From Yamagishiella unicocca (taxonomy: Eukaryota > Chlorophyta > Chlorophyceae > Chlamydomonadales > Volvocaceae): a stretch of DNA of 64,000 nt. The stretch's first letter is position 1; each line of letters opens with the position of its first letter. Below are positions 32,490 through 43,910 of this stretch, piece by piece. Location: NCBI GenBank assembly GCA_003116995.1, contig BDSL01000134.1, forward strand, positions 172,327 to 236,326. Reading direction: 5' to 3'. The notes under the pieces were generated by a model that saw nothing but the letters and a program-made list of their open reading frames with translations, was not told the origin of the DNA and searched no databases. The position numbers and the translations under genes are program-made.

Positions 32490-32640
32490 TTTGCCTACAG
32501 CCTGTCGATTGGTGTTCGGGTGGTGTGCCTCTGTTCCGGTGCACGTCGGTCTCTGTCTCCTCCGTCTCCCTCAGTGTCAGGCGATGTGCCCGATGGTTCT
32601 ACCTTTTGGCCTCGCACCCACTGTAACCGTTACAAACAAC
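32490..32640 (+). repeat. Dispersed repeat, plus copy ending CCCACTGTAACCGTTACAA
   Basis: The same family as 31830-32030 in the opposite orientation. The end block CCCACTGTAACCGTTACAA recurs at about 33582-33600, and GTAACCGTTACAGCAACCC is seen near 43411. Confidence 0.5.
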
Positions 32641-32802
32641 AGGGCGGGTAAGCAAACGTTGCTGACTGCAAGTCCCACAGAAGGTTACCCCGAAGCCGCA
32701 TCCCGTTCCCCTGTCCATTGGTGGCGTTATTGGTCTTGGGTGATGGAGAGGGGGCGGCGGGCTGGGCGGATTGCTGACGGCGGCTCGGGGGAAGAAGGCG
32801 GA

Positions 32803-33157
32803 CTAGGCGGCGGGGTCGGCGAAGGCGGCGGGCTGGGGCGAGGGTGGCGGAGGAGGGCGGGGCGGCTGTGGCAACGGTGGGAAAGGCGGAGGTGGAGGGC
32901 TGCGTGGCTGGGGAGGGGATGGAGGAGGTGGAGGCGGAGGGCTGGGGGGTTCTGGTGAAGGAGGAGGCAGACTAGCTAGGCGGCTCAGGTGACGGTGGAG
33001 GCGGCGGGCTGGGCGGCTCGGGAGAGGGCGGTGAAGGCGGAGGGCTGGGTGGCTGGGGAGAGGGTGGTGGTGGTGGTGGACCAGGTGGAGGCGGGGAAGG
33101 CTGGGCTGGGCTGGGCTGGGCTGGGTGGGGAAGATGGCAGCCATGGCGGCGGCGCAA
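32803..33157 (-). pseudogene. Pherophorin-like Ser/Pro-rich rod fragment, frame-broken
   Basis: On the minus strand two overlapping frames encode runs such as PPSPEPPSPPPPP and PPPSPPQPRSPPPPP, the (SP)n/(P)n rod typical of volvocine extracellular hydroxyproline-rich glycoproteins. The rod switches frame near 32975 and I see no globular pherophorin domains beside it, so it looks like a decayed fragment. Pure low-complexity GC-rich DNA is the alternative. A 5-bp satellite (GGGCT x about 5) lies at 33099-33126. Confidence 0.4.
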
Positions 33158-33892
33158 TTGCCATGGAGGTGGGCTTGGCGGGGGCCTTGGCGGCGCAGGT
33201 GGCGGTGGTGGTGCCTTCGTGGAAACTGCGTACAGTCAGAAGTGGGTTCGTCGCCGTATAATAATCAGTCTGTCGTTGGAAGGTTCAAGGAAATGGCTGC
33301 TATTGCTGCTTGCTGCCGTGGGTCTACAGGCTTGAAAGCCGCCCAACTCAAACCTCCACTCAGCCACAGCAGGGATAGCCGCCCTGATTATTGCAATGGG
33401 GGACCTGAGGTAGCCAAGAAACGCTGGTCGATGCGGCGCCACAACCTGCTTGCCGCTGCACCAGACTAATCTTCAGATAGCAATACACGCCCACCTGCCC
33501 GTTAGTTACGGTATCCGGCTGTGACAGCTCAAGGCTCCAATTGGGCACAAGTGCCCACCATGTCACCTCTTGGTCTGGAACCCACTGTAACCGTTACAAC
33601 AAAAATGTCACACATCTAGCTGTCTGTCAGCTCCATGCTGACAGACACGTCTGCATCTAACAACACGTGTATCCGCTGGCTTGTATCATTGGTCTAGAGA
33701 GTGCCAAAGGTGCGGGTGACCAGTGTATCCAAGCTGTTATGCATGTCCTGGGAGGGAACCAGCGCAACACATCATTATATGCTGTGGGTTATGGTACGAG
33801 CGAACACACAGCTCCATCTCCAGCTCGGTCAGGTCAAGCACAGCGCCTTCCGATCTACTTTATTTGTCCGCCAGCACAACACTTGCAAACGG

Positions 33893-34250
33893 GCCCAACT
33901 GCAGCTCGTCCTGGATGGGCCTGAGTGCTGTCAGGGCGCGAGTGAAAATGCGGCTTTCCAGGAGCGCGTCACGGCAACTGGTACTTGCATTGGGAGTGGA
34001 CATATTGGCTTATGTCTGAGTGGTCCTGCAAACCGCGCGTGGCTGTAGGTGCTGCCGTACAAAACTGCACCTATGGCAGCGCGCGGTTTGCAGGGCCTCT
34101 TCAGGCAGACACCAGTACATCCACTCTTGATGCACGGGCCGAGGCAAGCCTGGACAGCAACGAAGCCTGGACCAGCAATCCTGGACAGCGGCATGTTCAT
34201 GCGTGCCCACCCTGACAGTGCTCGCTTGTGGTAAGGCCCAGGACGCGTTT
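33893..34250. repeat. Long imperfect hairpin (inverted repeat)
   Basis: The innermost arms 34027-34052 and 34067-34092 pair almost perfectly (TGCAAACCGCGCG / CGCGCGGTTTGCA) around a 14-nt loop. Pairing continues outward with mismatches (GAGTGGACAT / ATCCACTC, GCTGTCAGGG / CCCTGACAGTG, CGTCCTGG / CCAGGACG), giving arms of roughly 160 nt. It could be a foldback transposon or a small-RNA precursor hairpin. Confidence 0.65.
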
Positions 34251-34469
34251 GGCTGCGGTTACCGCTGCGGTTGTCCAACGAGACTCGGTTGGCTAGGCCC
34301 GCGCGGCAGCCGAAGCCAGCGCCCTTGCCGTGGTGCTTGTCATCGTGGCTCATCGTGGCGGAGTGGGGAGGGAGTCAATGGAGGAGATGAGAGTCGTAGG
34401 TCCGCAGGGGAGGAGAGGAGGGGGGCCGGTTTTCCTAGGATGCTGCACTGGGCGTCATCTCATGCCGGA

Positions 34470-34735
34470 CCTACTGCGACCGCCGTGGCACCTGTCTGGA
34501 CCAGTGTCCGGCCCACTGTTGCGGGAGCATGTTTTGATCACTAACGTGCTCCCATCATGCTCCCACCATGCTCCCATCCATTTTCGCGACCGCCTATCAC
34601 GCGGACCCCGGTCTTTCCTCCCATCATCCCGGACATACTGCGAGCGTCGCGACACCTGTCTGAATCAGTATCAGACCCACTGTTGCGGGAGCATGTTTTG
34701 ATCACTAACATGCTCCCACATTGCTCCCATCGATT
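34470..34735 (+). repeat. Duplicated block with internal palindrome
   Basis: Two diverged copies (about 34472-34565 and 34639-34730) of ACTGCGA...CACCTGTCTG...CCCACTGTTGCGGGAGCATG. Each ends with GGGAGCATGTTTTGATCACTAAC(A/G)TGCTCCC, able to form a 9-bp-stem hairpin. Extra TGCTCCCA(C/T) units follow the first copy. Confidence 0.65.
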
Positions 34736-34749
34736 CTTCGCACCAACGG

Positions 34750-35777
34750 CCGGTGACTGACGAGCCGCGTGGATGGGCTTAACGAAAGCCGCATGCATCC
34801 TCCTATAACGACATTTTTTACGGTGACAAATCCTTGATGCCCTACGATCCGCTCCTAATGACGTCAACTCGAGTTGAGTCGCTCGAGTGTTATCTTCCCG
34901 CGTTTCTTCAATGAGGAAGATTCTAATTGGAATGGATATAAGAGTAGAGGAGCGCTGTTTAAAGTGCGTAACGTAATTCGCATGCGGTGCACGGTGGGTC
35001 TGCGGTGCCGCGGAAGTCCAGGCGAAGGGCGGGCGCAATGACGTGAGTGAACGGGACACACGACGGGACCAGCTTCGGGTACTTAATCCGTTGAGAACTG
35101 TAGTTTGAGCCAGCAGATATACCAACATATGGATACGCAGTCCTTATAACGCAATTCATCATATTTATCTGCGTGCTCTACCTGCTTTGAAGCGCGACCT
35201 GCAGCGAGGATACGGACTCACGTCCACCGGCGTTAGGCTGCACACTCCAACACGTCTACCTCAACCAGAGGAAGCCTACTTGCAACATATTGTCAAAATC
35301 GAGCTCCCTCGGCGCAGGTAGGGAGGGTCGGACGAATGGCGGCGGGCTGCTTGCTGCTTGCGAATCATTCAAGTACTAGTAGCAAGTACGCCTAGAACCT
35401 CGGACGCTGCTACCAGCAGCCAAGCCGGATTGACCGATTGATGGAAATTATGGTTATGGTGGCAACCGCAAACAAGTAAGGTAGTCGCTTTACTTTCGGC
35501 CCAACGCGCGGCGAAGCAAACGCGATTGCTCGGTCGACGGAAAGCTCAGGGAGCTCGTGGATGAAAGCATACGCGTATCCATTACAAATTCATGTACTTG
35601 ATGTATGATGATCGCTCGGAATAGACCGAGCATGCGCCGTGTCGGTCGGTAGCCGCCGCGTTGTGCCACGTCATGAGCAGCGAGGCTTGCTGCACACCCA
35701 CGCCGCATGATGATATGTAACAAGTTGCGAAAGTTTATATGTGCATAGGTATGTCTATGTACCTTGCTGATGACCTA
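34750..35777. other. Intergenic, no supported feature
   Basis: No convincing exon, repeat family or RNA was seen. It is upstream of the protease gene and probably contains its distal promoter. Confidence 0.4.
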
Positions 35778-35838
35778 ACCATGTCACACCCATGCTTGGG
35801 TTCCATGTCACACCCATGCGTGAGTTCCATGTCACATT
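35778..35838 (+). repeat. 24-bp minisatellite CCATGTCACACCCATGC
   Basis: Three consecutive units of ccatgtcacacccatgc(t/g)tg(g/a)gttc, the last truncated. It lies about 150-200 bp upstream of the protease start codon. Confidence 0.7.
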
Positions 35839-35977
35839 CAAAGTTTAAAAAAATTCCTATCGGACGCCCCCTCCTGCTGCCTATGCCTATGGCGGCGCTT
35901 GGATACATTTGCAGGTATAACATATATTCTTGGCTGGGACACCCAGTACATATCGTCACAAGTTTTTGTGCGTTCCG

Positions 35978-38900
35978 ATGGCGAACCGAGGCGACACTTC
36001 GTCGCCTGCTGCGATGACAGTGCCACGCGCGTCTGTGCTCCTCGCCGCGCTAACGATCGCGTTGGTAGCGTGCGCTCCCACGGCTAGCTCTTACAAGCCG
36101 CCCACCAAGGTTTCCGCTGCGCCTGTCACAAAGACGACCTCGCTACGGGCGCAAAGCCTCGGCATCGTTGCTACTCTCCAGGGCATGGTAGGTACATACA
36201 TAGGGAATGCAATGGATTGCGATGGTCTCTAGCGTACCTTGTGTAGGGAATGCATCGGGCTAATCTAGAGGACGGAGGCTAGGAACATGTATGTGCATAC
36301 GTACGGATCGGAAATCTAGGTGTGTACGTACATGCAGTAACAGCAGGACGAAAGCCTCGCTTCCTTCGTGGATAATAATGCCAAGCGAAGCAAAGTGGTG
36401 ATCGCGATATGTGATGATGTGCGTGTGTTAAGGGGGTGATGTATGGTAACTTATAACACCATCAGTCACTCGTATTTCCGGCCATAGCATCGACTAACGT
36501 ATTGCGCGCACATCTCCAATTGGTACATGGCTGCAAGAGGAAAGCGCTGACGCACGTTAGGTCAAGAACGACCATACATACGTAATTGACCAGCTGGTTC
36601 ACATACACGCACACGCACCCGCCCACCTCGCGCCCTAATTCAATACCGTCAGGATCCGGTGGATGCCTACAAGCGCTACCAGGTTAGCTTCAAGAAGGTG
36701 TCCCTGCCCAAGGTAGGTGTGTACGACGCTCGGACGGATTATTAGCAGCTGCAGCAGGTTGCAGGCAGCAGCATACATTTCGCCTCAGCAGGTTACGCCT
36801 CGGAAATAATTTTGGCAATTAGTGCATTGAAATCCCATTAACTCTTAACGGACACCATCCAATTGCCTTCGTTCAACATGTCCGCTGTCGCATGTCATGT
36901 TCTGCTGTTCCCGCCAATGCATTGTAGGCTGACCCGACACGTCAGTCCATCTTCGCCGCAAACCTTGCCAAGATCAAACAGACAAACAGCAACACGAAGC
37001 TGAAGTATGTGGTGAGTGCAATGAGTGAGTTGATGCACCTTTGGATATACTTCACCCAAGCTGTCCTTCAAAAAATCCGGCGGTCACCATCCACTGGGTC
37101 TACCCTGCCTGGAGTAGTCCTTATTCTCCCATCCGATGGCGTCGCCAAGAAGCAGCGTACTCTTGAATTACACACATGAAAGTTATGAAAAATGGACCGT
37201 AATATCATGCTTGGACAGATCGATCGGCTTTTATGTGATATGTGCACGAAGAATGGCTTCCGCGTAGCGTTACGCCCCATCCAAGGCCAGTTCCATCGAT
37301 CCGCCCCATCCGAGGCCAGCGTTACGCCCCATCGATTGCTCGTCATCACCATGCTTCGCCATGTGCCTGCCCCATCCAACCGCCACCGTGCGTCTGCTGC
37401 TGTATGTCGTGCATCTAGGCAACTTGCAACAAGTTCACCGATGCCACTTCAGCGGAGCGAGGAAAGCTGCTGGGGCTGAAGAAACCAACCTCTGGTCGGC
37501 GGTCTCTAGTCCACCTAAATGCGGCGATTGGGGAGATTGGAAACTGGACGGTGATGGCTGCAAGGAGTCGATCATTGCTCCAGGGCGACGCCTCCGATGT
37601 GCCCGATTGGTCTATGGTGGTACCGGCAGTCAAGAACCAGGGCAGCTGCGGCAGCTGCTGGGTAGGTCTGCGGTATGCATGGCTACACATACACACACGC
37701 GGGTTCTAACTGTTGTGTGCCCAATGCAAAATCGAGAGGTAGGAATGCACGGCAGCAATTAGTTATTCTACATATAGACATCCATCCATAATACCATAGG
37801 TCCATCTCATAGATAGTTCGATGCATTCCTACTTCATCACTTGTATGTGAGGTATACATACATCCAATGAAGCTGAGGGGCGCGAGTATTATAATGTCCG
37901 CTGCAGGCTTTCGCGTCGGCTTGTGTAACGGAGGCCGCCCACTTCGTCAACACGAACGATGTGATTTCTCTTTCGGAGAAGCAACTTGTGGACTGCAACA
38001 CAGCTAATGGCGGCTGCAATGGCGGCTGGTACGACCCAGCCTTCGATTACATCAAGTCCAAGGGTCTTACAACGAGTGCCTCCTACCCCTACATTGCACA
38101 GAAGGACACTTGCCCCACCGCCAACTTCCCTGCAAGTGCGTCCAAGTTGAAGTCGTACACCGCGCTGGCATCCAACAACGAGAACGCAATGCTTGAGGTG
38201 AGCTAACTAACGATTGTCGTACATGCCACGCCCCACGTATGTATGATCGCACTATTAATAGAGCGAATACATCTTACTTGCGGTGATTTCCTCCGTAGAA
38301 TATGGTATTTATAGAGATATCTGCATGCATGAAGCTACGTATTATTAATGCTGGCGCCCTCGCGCGCTGCAATATTACGTTACTGATCATTAGCGCCCCG
38401 GTTGACATGTGCAGCACGTACCTAGTACGTGCTTGATAGATCAAGATTTATCTTCTGCTAGCTGACAGGTTTGCTTATTTACAAGGAACACTCTATCCGT
38501 GCATCCCTCCAGGCCCTGAAGAAGGCTCCCATCGCTGTAGCAGTCACCGCCGACGACAGCTGGTACTCGTATGGGGGTGGAGTCTTCACGTCTGATGCCT
38601 GTGGCGGCGACATCAACCACGCCGTTGTCATTGTGGGCGCCGGAGTCGACTTTGACACCAATGCACCCTTCTGGCTGGTTCGGAACTCATGGGGATCCGA
38701 CTGGGGCGAGAATGGCTACATTCGAATTGCCCGAGGCTCGACAGGGAGCCGTGGCATGTGCAACATCGCAATGTACCCATACCAAGTCACGAGTAAGTGA
38801 AATCCAGCAGCCGAGCGAGGGACTAGCTCTATTATTTGGCGATGTACGTACACACATAGCTGCTGCGCTGCGATTGCCTGGGTCGGCGGGTGCGTGTTAG

Positions 38901-41500
38901 TATGCTGTTTGGGTGGGAATACTACGCCTGCGTGCATGCGAAGCAGGCAATTTAAGTCTTATCTATGGCCAAGCAAAAGTTCGCAGCTCATACGATGCAT
39001 ATGCACAATTAATCCCTGTTCCTCTGTTTCCTTGCGTGCGTGCAGGTGCGGACGTGCCCGGTAATAAACCTACCCCGCCGCCGAACAACGACTGCACGAC
39101 CACCACCTACGTCTTCAAGGATACAGACTCGCTTTCTTCCGTGGCAGTGAAGTACCGTACCACCATTTCGCAAATCTTGATCGACAACAAATTGACCCCC
39201 TCATCAGTGTTGGTGGGAACCCGGCTCACCATAACCTGTCCAGGTATGTAGGTGCTTGCTTGCCTGCGGTGCGCCTGGGTTATTTGCTTGGATATGAATG
39301 TGTGCGCGGCTGGTTGCAAGTACGTGTATCACAAATAAACAAGACATCGCTTATTACGGACGCTTCACTTCAGTTTTGGACGCTTGCTTGCTTCCAGCAG
39401 TTGCGAGCGCGCGTTACCCTGCATTACTTGCATTACTCGACATATCTGAGATGCACGGCGTGCTGCAACCTATCGTAATAATGTAGCCTGCAATTAAACA
39501 CACCGTAATCCATCGTAATGCAACCTTCGGCCATTTCTACATCGAAACTACTGTTCAGCTGCTAGCTGCCCCTCATGATAGTCATGCATGTGTACATCGA
39601 CACACGATGCGCTTACTTTGGCGTACCCTGGGATTCGTTCCTTTCATCACCGCCCGCAAATAAAGATAAATGGCATTTGTGTCAAACTATCTACCTTATC
39701 CACGCGCACGCATTGATTACCAAAACCATTTCTTGCGTCGTCGTCGCTATTAATATTTTTCAACTGCGTGGTGCTCTGCACTCGCTTACATGTACGTGTT
39801 CCTCATTATTCGTCTACTTCGTTGATGTGCGCTTGTTTGCCTGCCTGCTGCACCCACGCTTACAAATACAGTTGCCGGTGGAACATGGAGTGAGCCATAC
39901 GGGGTATGGAACAACGAAGGCTTGGTGCAGATTCCCACCGTCAGGGTGTGCCCGTTCGGCGAGTACGCCGTGTCCTTCTATGTCAAGCCCAGCCAGTGGT
40001 ACACGGCAGATGCTTGGACCGGCAGCACCTGGGTGGGCACAATCATCATGACCTGCAGCGGTGGTTCTACACACACTATCGACGCGCAGCCGAACTTCAA
40101 CCCAGGCTGGGCAGACGGCACTACGAGCCAGGCCAACGGTACGTGCCAGACGCACGCATGCGTGTGTGCGTACTGCGCTGACATTATTAGGCTAAAAGCA
40201 TGCATGCATGGCAGTTGGGTTAATTGCATCTCTCGCTTCCTTTCCTGGCCATTGGTTTGCAAGTAGGGACGTTCCACGTGCTGCATCACCCTACCCTCTG
40301 CCTGCCTTGCCTTTATTTTATTTCAGCAAGAACTCTCCTATATATCTGGCGACCTCAATCCTATGCTATGCTTTCCATGTGTTCACATCCGGACGGGCCG
40401 TTGACGTATCCACGCCGCGCGCAGGCTTCTCCAGTATTCCGTTCCGCGCGGGCTGGGCTGTGGATAGCATGTTCGGCGTCGGTGCCCAAACAGGTGGCGA
40501 GGTGTCGTTCAATTGCCCCACAGACACGGTGGTTACCGGCTTTGCAGGGGGGGCGTCTCCTGGCCAGTACCCAACGGGCTGGCTTGCAAACCTCCAGTTC
40601 TTGTGCCAGAGTAAGTGTGCGGATCAGACCCTCCCGCCATATGTAGCGTCCGCAGCTAGTCACTCGCTCGTCCTGTGCAAAATAAATGCACGTGCGAAAA
40701 CAACAACCCCAAGCAACAAGGCAAGAATTAATTCGCCCATTGTGCCTTCGTTCCTTACTTTGCAGATCCTTTCAACAGCCAGACCAAGCTGCGCGCCCTG
40801 CGCACAAGCCCCTTCGTACGGGTGGCATCGGGCCTCTCCTGCAGCGCGTACGTCGCCACCGCCACCGACACCTGGTTTTCGATTGCGGCTACGAAGCGCG
40901 TCGAAATCGTGGAGCTGATGCGCTCCAACCCGGCCATCAACCGCAACGTGAAGTCGGGAGACAAGGTGTTTCTGCCGCCATGCGTGAACGGAGGTGCGTT
41001 AACCGCTTGCTTGCACATAGGACAGGCTGCTGCGTGCGTTAACATATCCGCACTGCTTGCTATCATCCGTCACTTCATCATCAGGCCGTCCGTCCATCGT
41101 CTGTTTTTGGACGGTCCACGGGCAACGCCGGCAGGATTGGTTGCCCGCCCGGGCCAAGCCCTGCTCGCTAGCCATGACAATGCACTACTGCCATGCTAAT
41201 AAAACATCATCGCGTCTTATGCGTGGGAGGATTGATCCATCCACGTGCTATGCACATCGATTTGTGTGTGTGATTGCCATATACCATAGTAGTCATCACC
41301 CGCGTGATGACTACTATGGCAGCCACACACATAAGTACTACCACCATGCCTGCACACCCCGCCATTCGCGCGACCCCCGCCGTCGACCCGCCGGCATGAT
41401 TCATTTGTTGTGTTCGGGTTTTTGCTTGCACGCAGTATTGCAAGGCACCAAGCTCAGCAATGTGGCTGCAGCGAAGCCGCTGTCCAGCAGCAAGCCGTGA
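35978..41500 (+). CDS. Secreted papain-like cysteine protease with two LysM domains
   Basis: Exons: 36014 (or ATG 35978)-36187, 36653-36712, 36928-37011, 37419-37661, 37907-38197, 38486-38792, 39046-39243, 39872-40138, 40425-40610, 40766-40993, 41436-41500. From ATG 36014 the sum is 2103 nt, 700 residues plus stop TGA. Domains: hydrophobic signal sequence (LLAALTIALVACA); I29-type propeptide (about 45-130; IFAANLAKIKQTN, CNKFTD); C1A peptidase with QGSCGSCW (Cys about 186), INHAVVIVGAG (His about 329) and RNSWGSDWGENGY (Asn about 351); LysM 1 (about 403-452); two lectin/jacalin-like modules (about 453-603); LysM 2 (about 630-678); short tail. It would cleave proteins outside the cell or in the secretory route while LysM binds GlcNAc-type glycans. 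Join phases agree throughout, switching from phase 0 (protease) to phase 1 (accessory modules). The substrate is unknown. Confidence 0.9.
41284..41319. repeat. Perfect 16-bp stem hairpin in last intron of protease gene
   Basis: ccatagtagtcatcac (41284-41299) and its exact reverse complement (41304-41319) around a 4-nt loop CCGC. Could be a foldback relic, a small-RNA hairpin or a structural intron element. Confidence 0.8.
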
Positions 41501-42221
41501 TCGGCGGGCCGGCCAGCTACACCCGTTCCGAAAATGATGTGGCAGGATGTGGTTCCACATTGGACTGCCGTAGCTACCCTATAGGGTATGTACGCACGCG
41601 CTTTGCCGATTTGAACGCAAGTGACCCGTCGCTTATTTGGATATTCTAAGAAGGTACATCGTTCATAGTTGCAGCGATGCAGCAATCAATGTGCTAGGAT
41701 GGACTCACTCGTCTCGGGCTAGCGACTGCTGATGGCGCAGTGAAGGCACGAACAACGAAGCCTGTGTGAATTTTGTCGGGGTATGTTAGAAAAGAAGGTT
41801 GCCATTTATCCATCAGGCATAAAGCAAGTGAAGTACGCGCGCTCGCGCGGGAATGTAGTGTATAGATTCCGTCCATAATTTTTTTCTCTGCTGTGGATAA
41901 TTCGGGGGCGTATGGAATACGCTTGCCGAACAGTGCTCGCCACGGTATGGAGTTAGTTTGTGTACATATAGCCATTGCTTGTATGAATGATCCTCTTTAC
42001 AAGCCAAACTCTGTTGAAACACTATGTATTCCTAACATATACTCATGCTTGTAAAAGCTGTTCTATGCATCCCCCTCGCACTCCAAAGCTGCCGCCGGCA
42101 TCAATCCTGACTTGCATTCATAGTTATGCGCCAAGATGCTGCACCCATGGCACTGCCTGGTTCTGTACGGAAGCCGTACATATGGCTCGAGTCATTGTTT
42201 CGGGCGCTCTCCCTGTTTCGG

Positions 42222-42889
42222 CATTCTGCCTTCACAGCGAGAGCGCTACTGTCGTTTTTCTCGTTATTAGCTTTTACTCATTAGCGACCAGGAGCATCTC
42301 CTGGTAGGAGGCCTGGGCGAGGGCAGGCTGCGTGGCGACGGTCTGTGGCGCCATCGCAGGCTGCGGCAGTGCCACCGGCGTCGGGTTGTACGCCGACACT
42401 ACCGTAATTGCTGGGGCGGTTGCTGGAACCGCGGCCTGCGTGGGAGCCTGAGCTGGGTGCGCGGGCGGATTGGCCGCCATTGCGCGGACGATCTTGTCTA
42501 CTATGGCATCCTGCCGCGCTTCGATGGCCTGGTCACAGACAGCTTTGATGTGGTCTGTTGCCGCTGCGACTTTGTCAGCTTGTGACACCGTCGGAGGAGG
42601 AGGAGGAGGACGAGGCTGAGGAGAGGGGAGCTGCGCGATCGCCGGTGCCTGGGCGCCAACGGTGGGAGGCGCGGTCTGAGCCGGCCTAGCCGCGGGGGCG
42701 ACAATCTCACCGCTACGGTTGTCCACTTTGGCAGCCTTGAGCGCCTGGATGCGAGACCATTGGGACTTCTTGGGCGCCATTGAGAACTTGATCTTAACGG
42801 TAAGGCTTCAAACTTAGAAGTGAAAGCTTAAAAGTAAAAGCTAATAACGAGAAAAACGACAGTAGCGCTCTCGCTGTGAAGGCAGAATG
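42222..42889. mobile_element. Insert bounded by perfect 57-bp inverted repeats
   Basis: Arms 42222-42278 and 42833-42889 are exact reverse complements over 57 bp (from CATTCTGCCTTCACAGCG to TTAGCTTTTACT). The interior is about 554 bp and carries a minus-strand ORF. It could be a nonautonomous terminal-inverted-repeat element, a foldback element, or two opposed copies of a retroelement end. I saw no clear target-site duplication. Confidence 0.6.
42274..42780 (-). CDS. Ala/Pro-rich protein of the inverted-repeat element, unknown
   Basis: 168 residues starting MAPKKSQWSRIQALKAAKV, with a basic N-terminus, an Ala/Pro/Gln-rich low-complexity middle containing PRPPPPPP, a predicted helix (KVAAATDHIKAVCDQAIEAR...IVDKIVRAMAA) and a low-complexity end. 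The stop falls inside the left inverted repeat. The composition resembles a gag-like or structural ORF1 of a retroelement, but no domain is recognisable. The antisense alternatives are worse. Confidence 0.45.
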   Translation of the reverse strand: MAPKKSQWSRIQALKAAKVDNRSGEIVAPAARPAQTAPPTVGAQAPAIAQLPSPQPRPPPPPPTVSQADKVAAATDHIKAVCDQAIEARQDAIVDKIVRAMAANPPAHPAQAPTQAAVPATAPAITVVSAYNPTPVALPQPAMAPQTVATQPALAQASYQEMLLVANE

Positions 42890-43330
42890 TGGGGTTTCGC
42901 TCGGGGTGGGGGGGCTTCCCGGGCGTTGGGGCTGTCGCTTCGGGCGACCGTTGGGGCGGCAAGGGGCCAGCCCTCCGTCCGGTGTGCGGCAAGGGGCCAG
43001 CCCTCCGCGCGTTTGGGGTTTCGGTTTTGTTGTTCGGGTTTCGTTCGGTTCTCACCGGCTTTTCTGGGGCCCGTTGGGGTCCCCGCTGGCCTGGTTGGGG
43101 TTTTGTGTTTTGAGGCCTGGTCGGCCGCGCCGCGTGTCCGGTGCTTTTGTGTTGCGCGCGGCGGCCCGCGGTCGCCCGGGTCGGGCGGTGCGCGGTGCCG
43201 CGCAGCGGGTTTTTCGGCGGTTGTGTGCTCTCCTGCAGTGTAAGGTCCAAATCAGCGGCCTCTCCGGTCATTCCCCCCTCCTGTTCCCCTCGAGCCAAGG
43301 CTCCGTCGGCGCCATTAAACACTACCCAGC
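42890..43330. repeat. GC/T-rich segment next to the inverted-repeat element
   Basis: Contains a 32-bp near-direct repeat, GGCAAGGGGCCAGCCCTCCG, at about 42958 and 42989. Frames are open on both strands because of composition. It resembles LINE untranslated DNA and may belong to the same element as 42222-42889. Confidence 0.3.
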
Positions 43331-43799
43331 AACGACGAGAGCTATGTCATAAGAGGCTGTAGTACAGAATTACAGCTTAGAGGCGGTGGAACACAGAGAT
43401 CATAGCCTCTAAGTAACCGTTACAGCAACCCATGGCCACTTTAAACGCGTATGGCTGTCACTCTGTCACACACCTGCATGCCACACTACCCGAAGGCCCA
43501 TTCGTTGCAACAGCCTATCTAAAAAACAGTATTTTGTCTCACATGTGTCGCACTGCACGGCACGACACGTCACGGCAAGGCAGAGCGCTTTCAGTTCGCA
43601 TAATGGCATAAAGCCTTTATTTACTTTACGTTTGCTGCCGTGGTCCGCCGTTCGCTGGTCTCCGGACCGACAAAGAAACTACGACTAGTGCCCTCTAATC
43701 GATTCTGCCGGTGCTGGGGCATGATGACTGGCCTATGGCATACATAGATACCCTCGCTTGCGACCAGGTTACCGACCTACCGGGCCGTTTACCAAGCAA

Positions 43800-43910
43800 G
43801 GTGACCCCTATTGTGGGTGGCGGGTGACAGCGTGGACAGCTGTGTGCGGGCTGTGGGTTCAGCGTGGACGGGCACGTGCGGGCGGCGGGTGACCGCGTGG
43901 ACAGCTCTGC
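43800..43910 (+). repeat. Short tandem repeat GCGGGTGAC(A/C)GCGTGGACAGCT
   Basis: Two diverged copies about 63 bp apart (43817 and 43880), with a partial AGCGTGGACGGGC between them. Noncoding. Confidence 0.45.

Noticed and set aside
42828..43322. 164-residue minus-strand frame rich in Pro/Arg/Thr
   Set aside because: Composition-driven; it ends inside the 57-bp inverted repeat. Insufficient evidence to call a gene.
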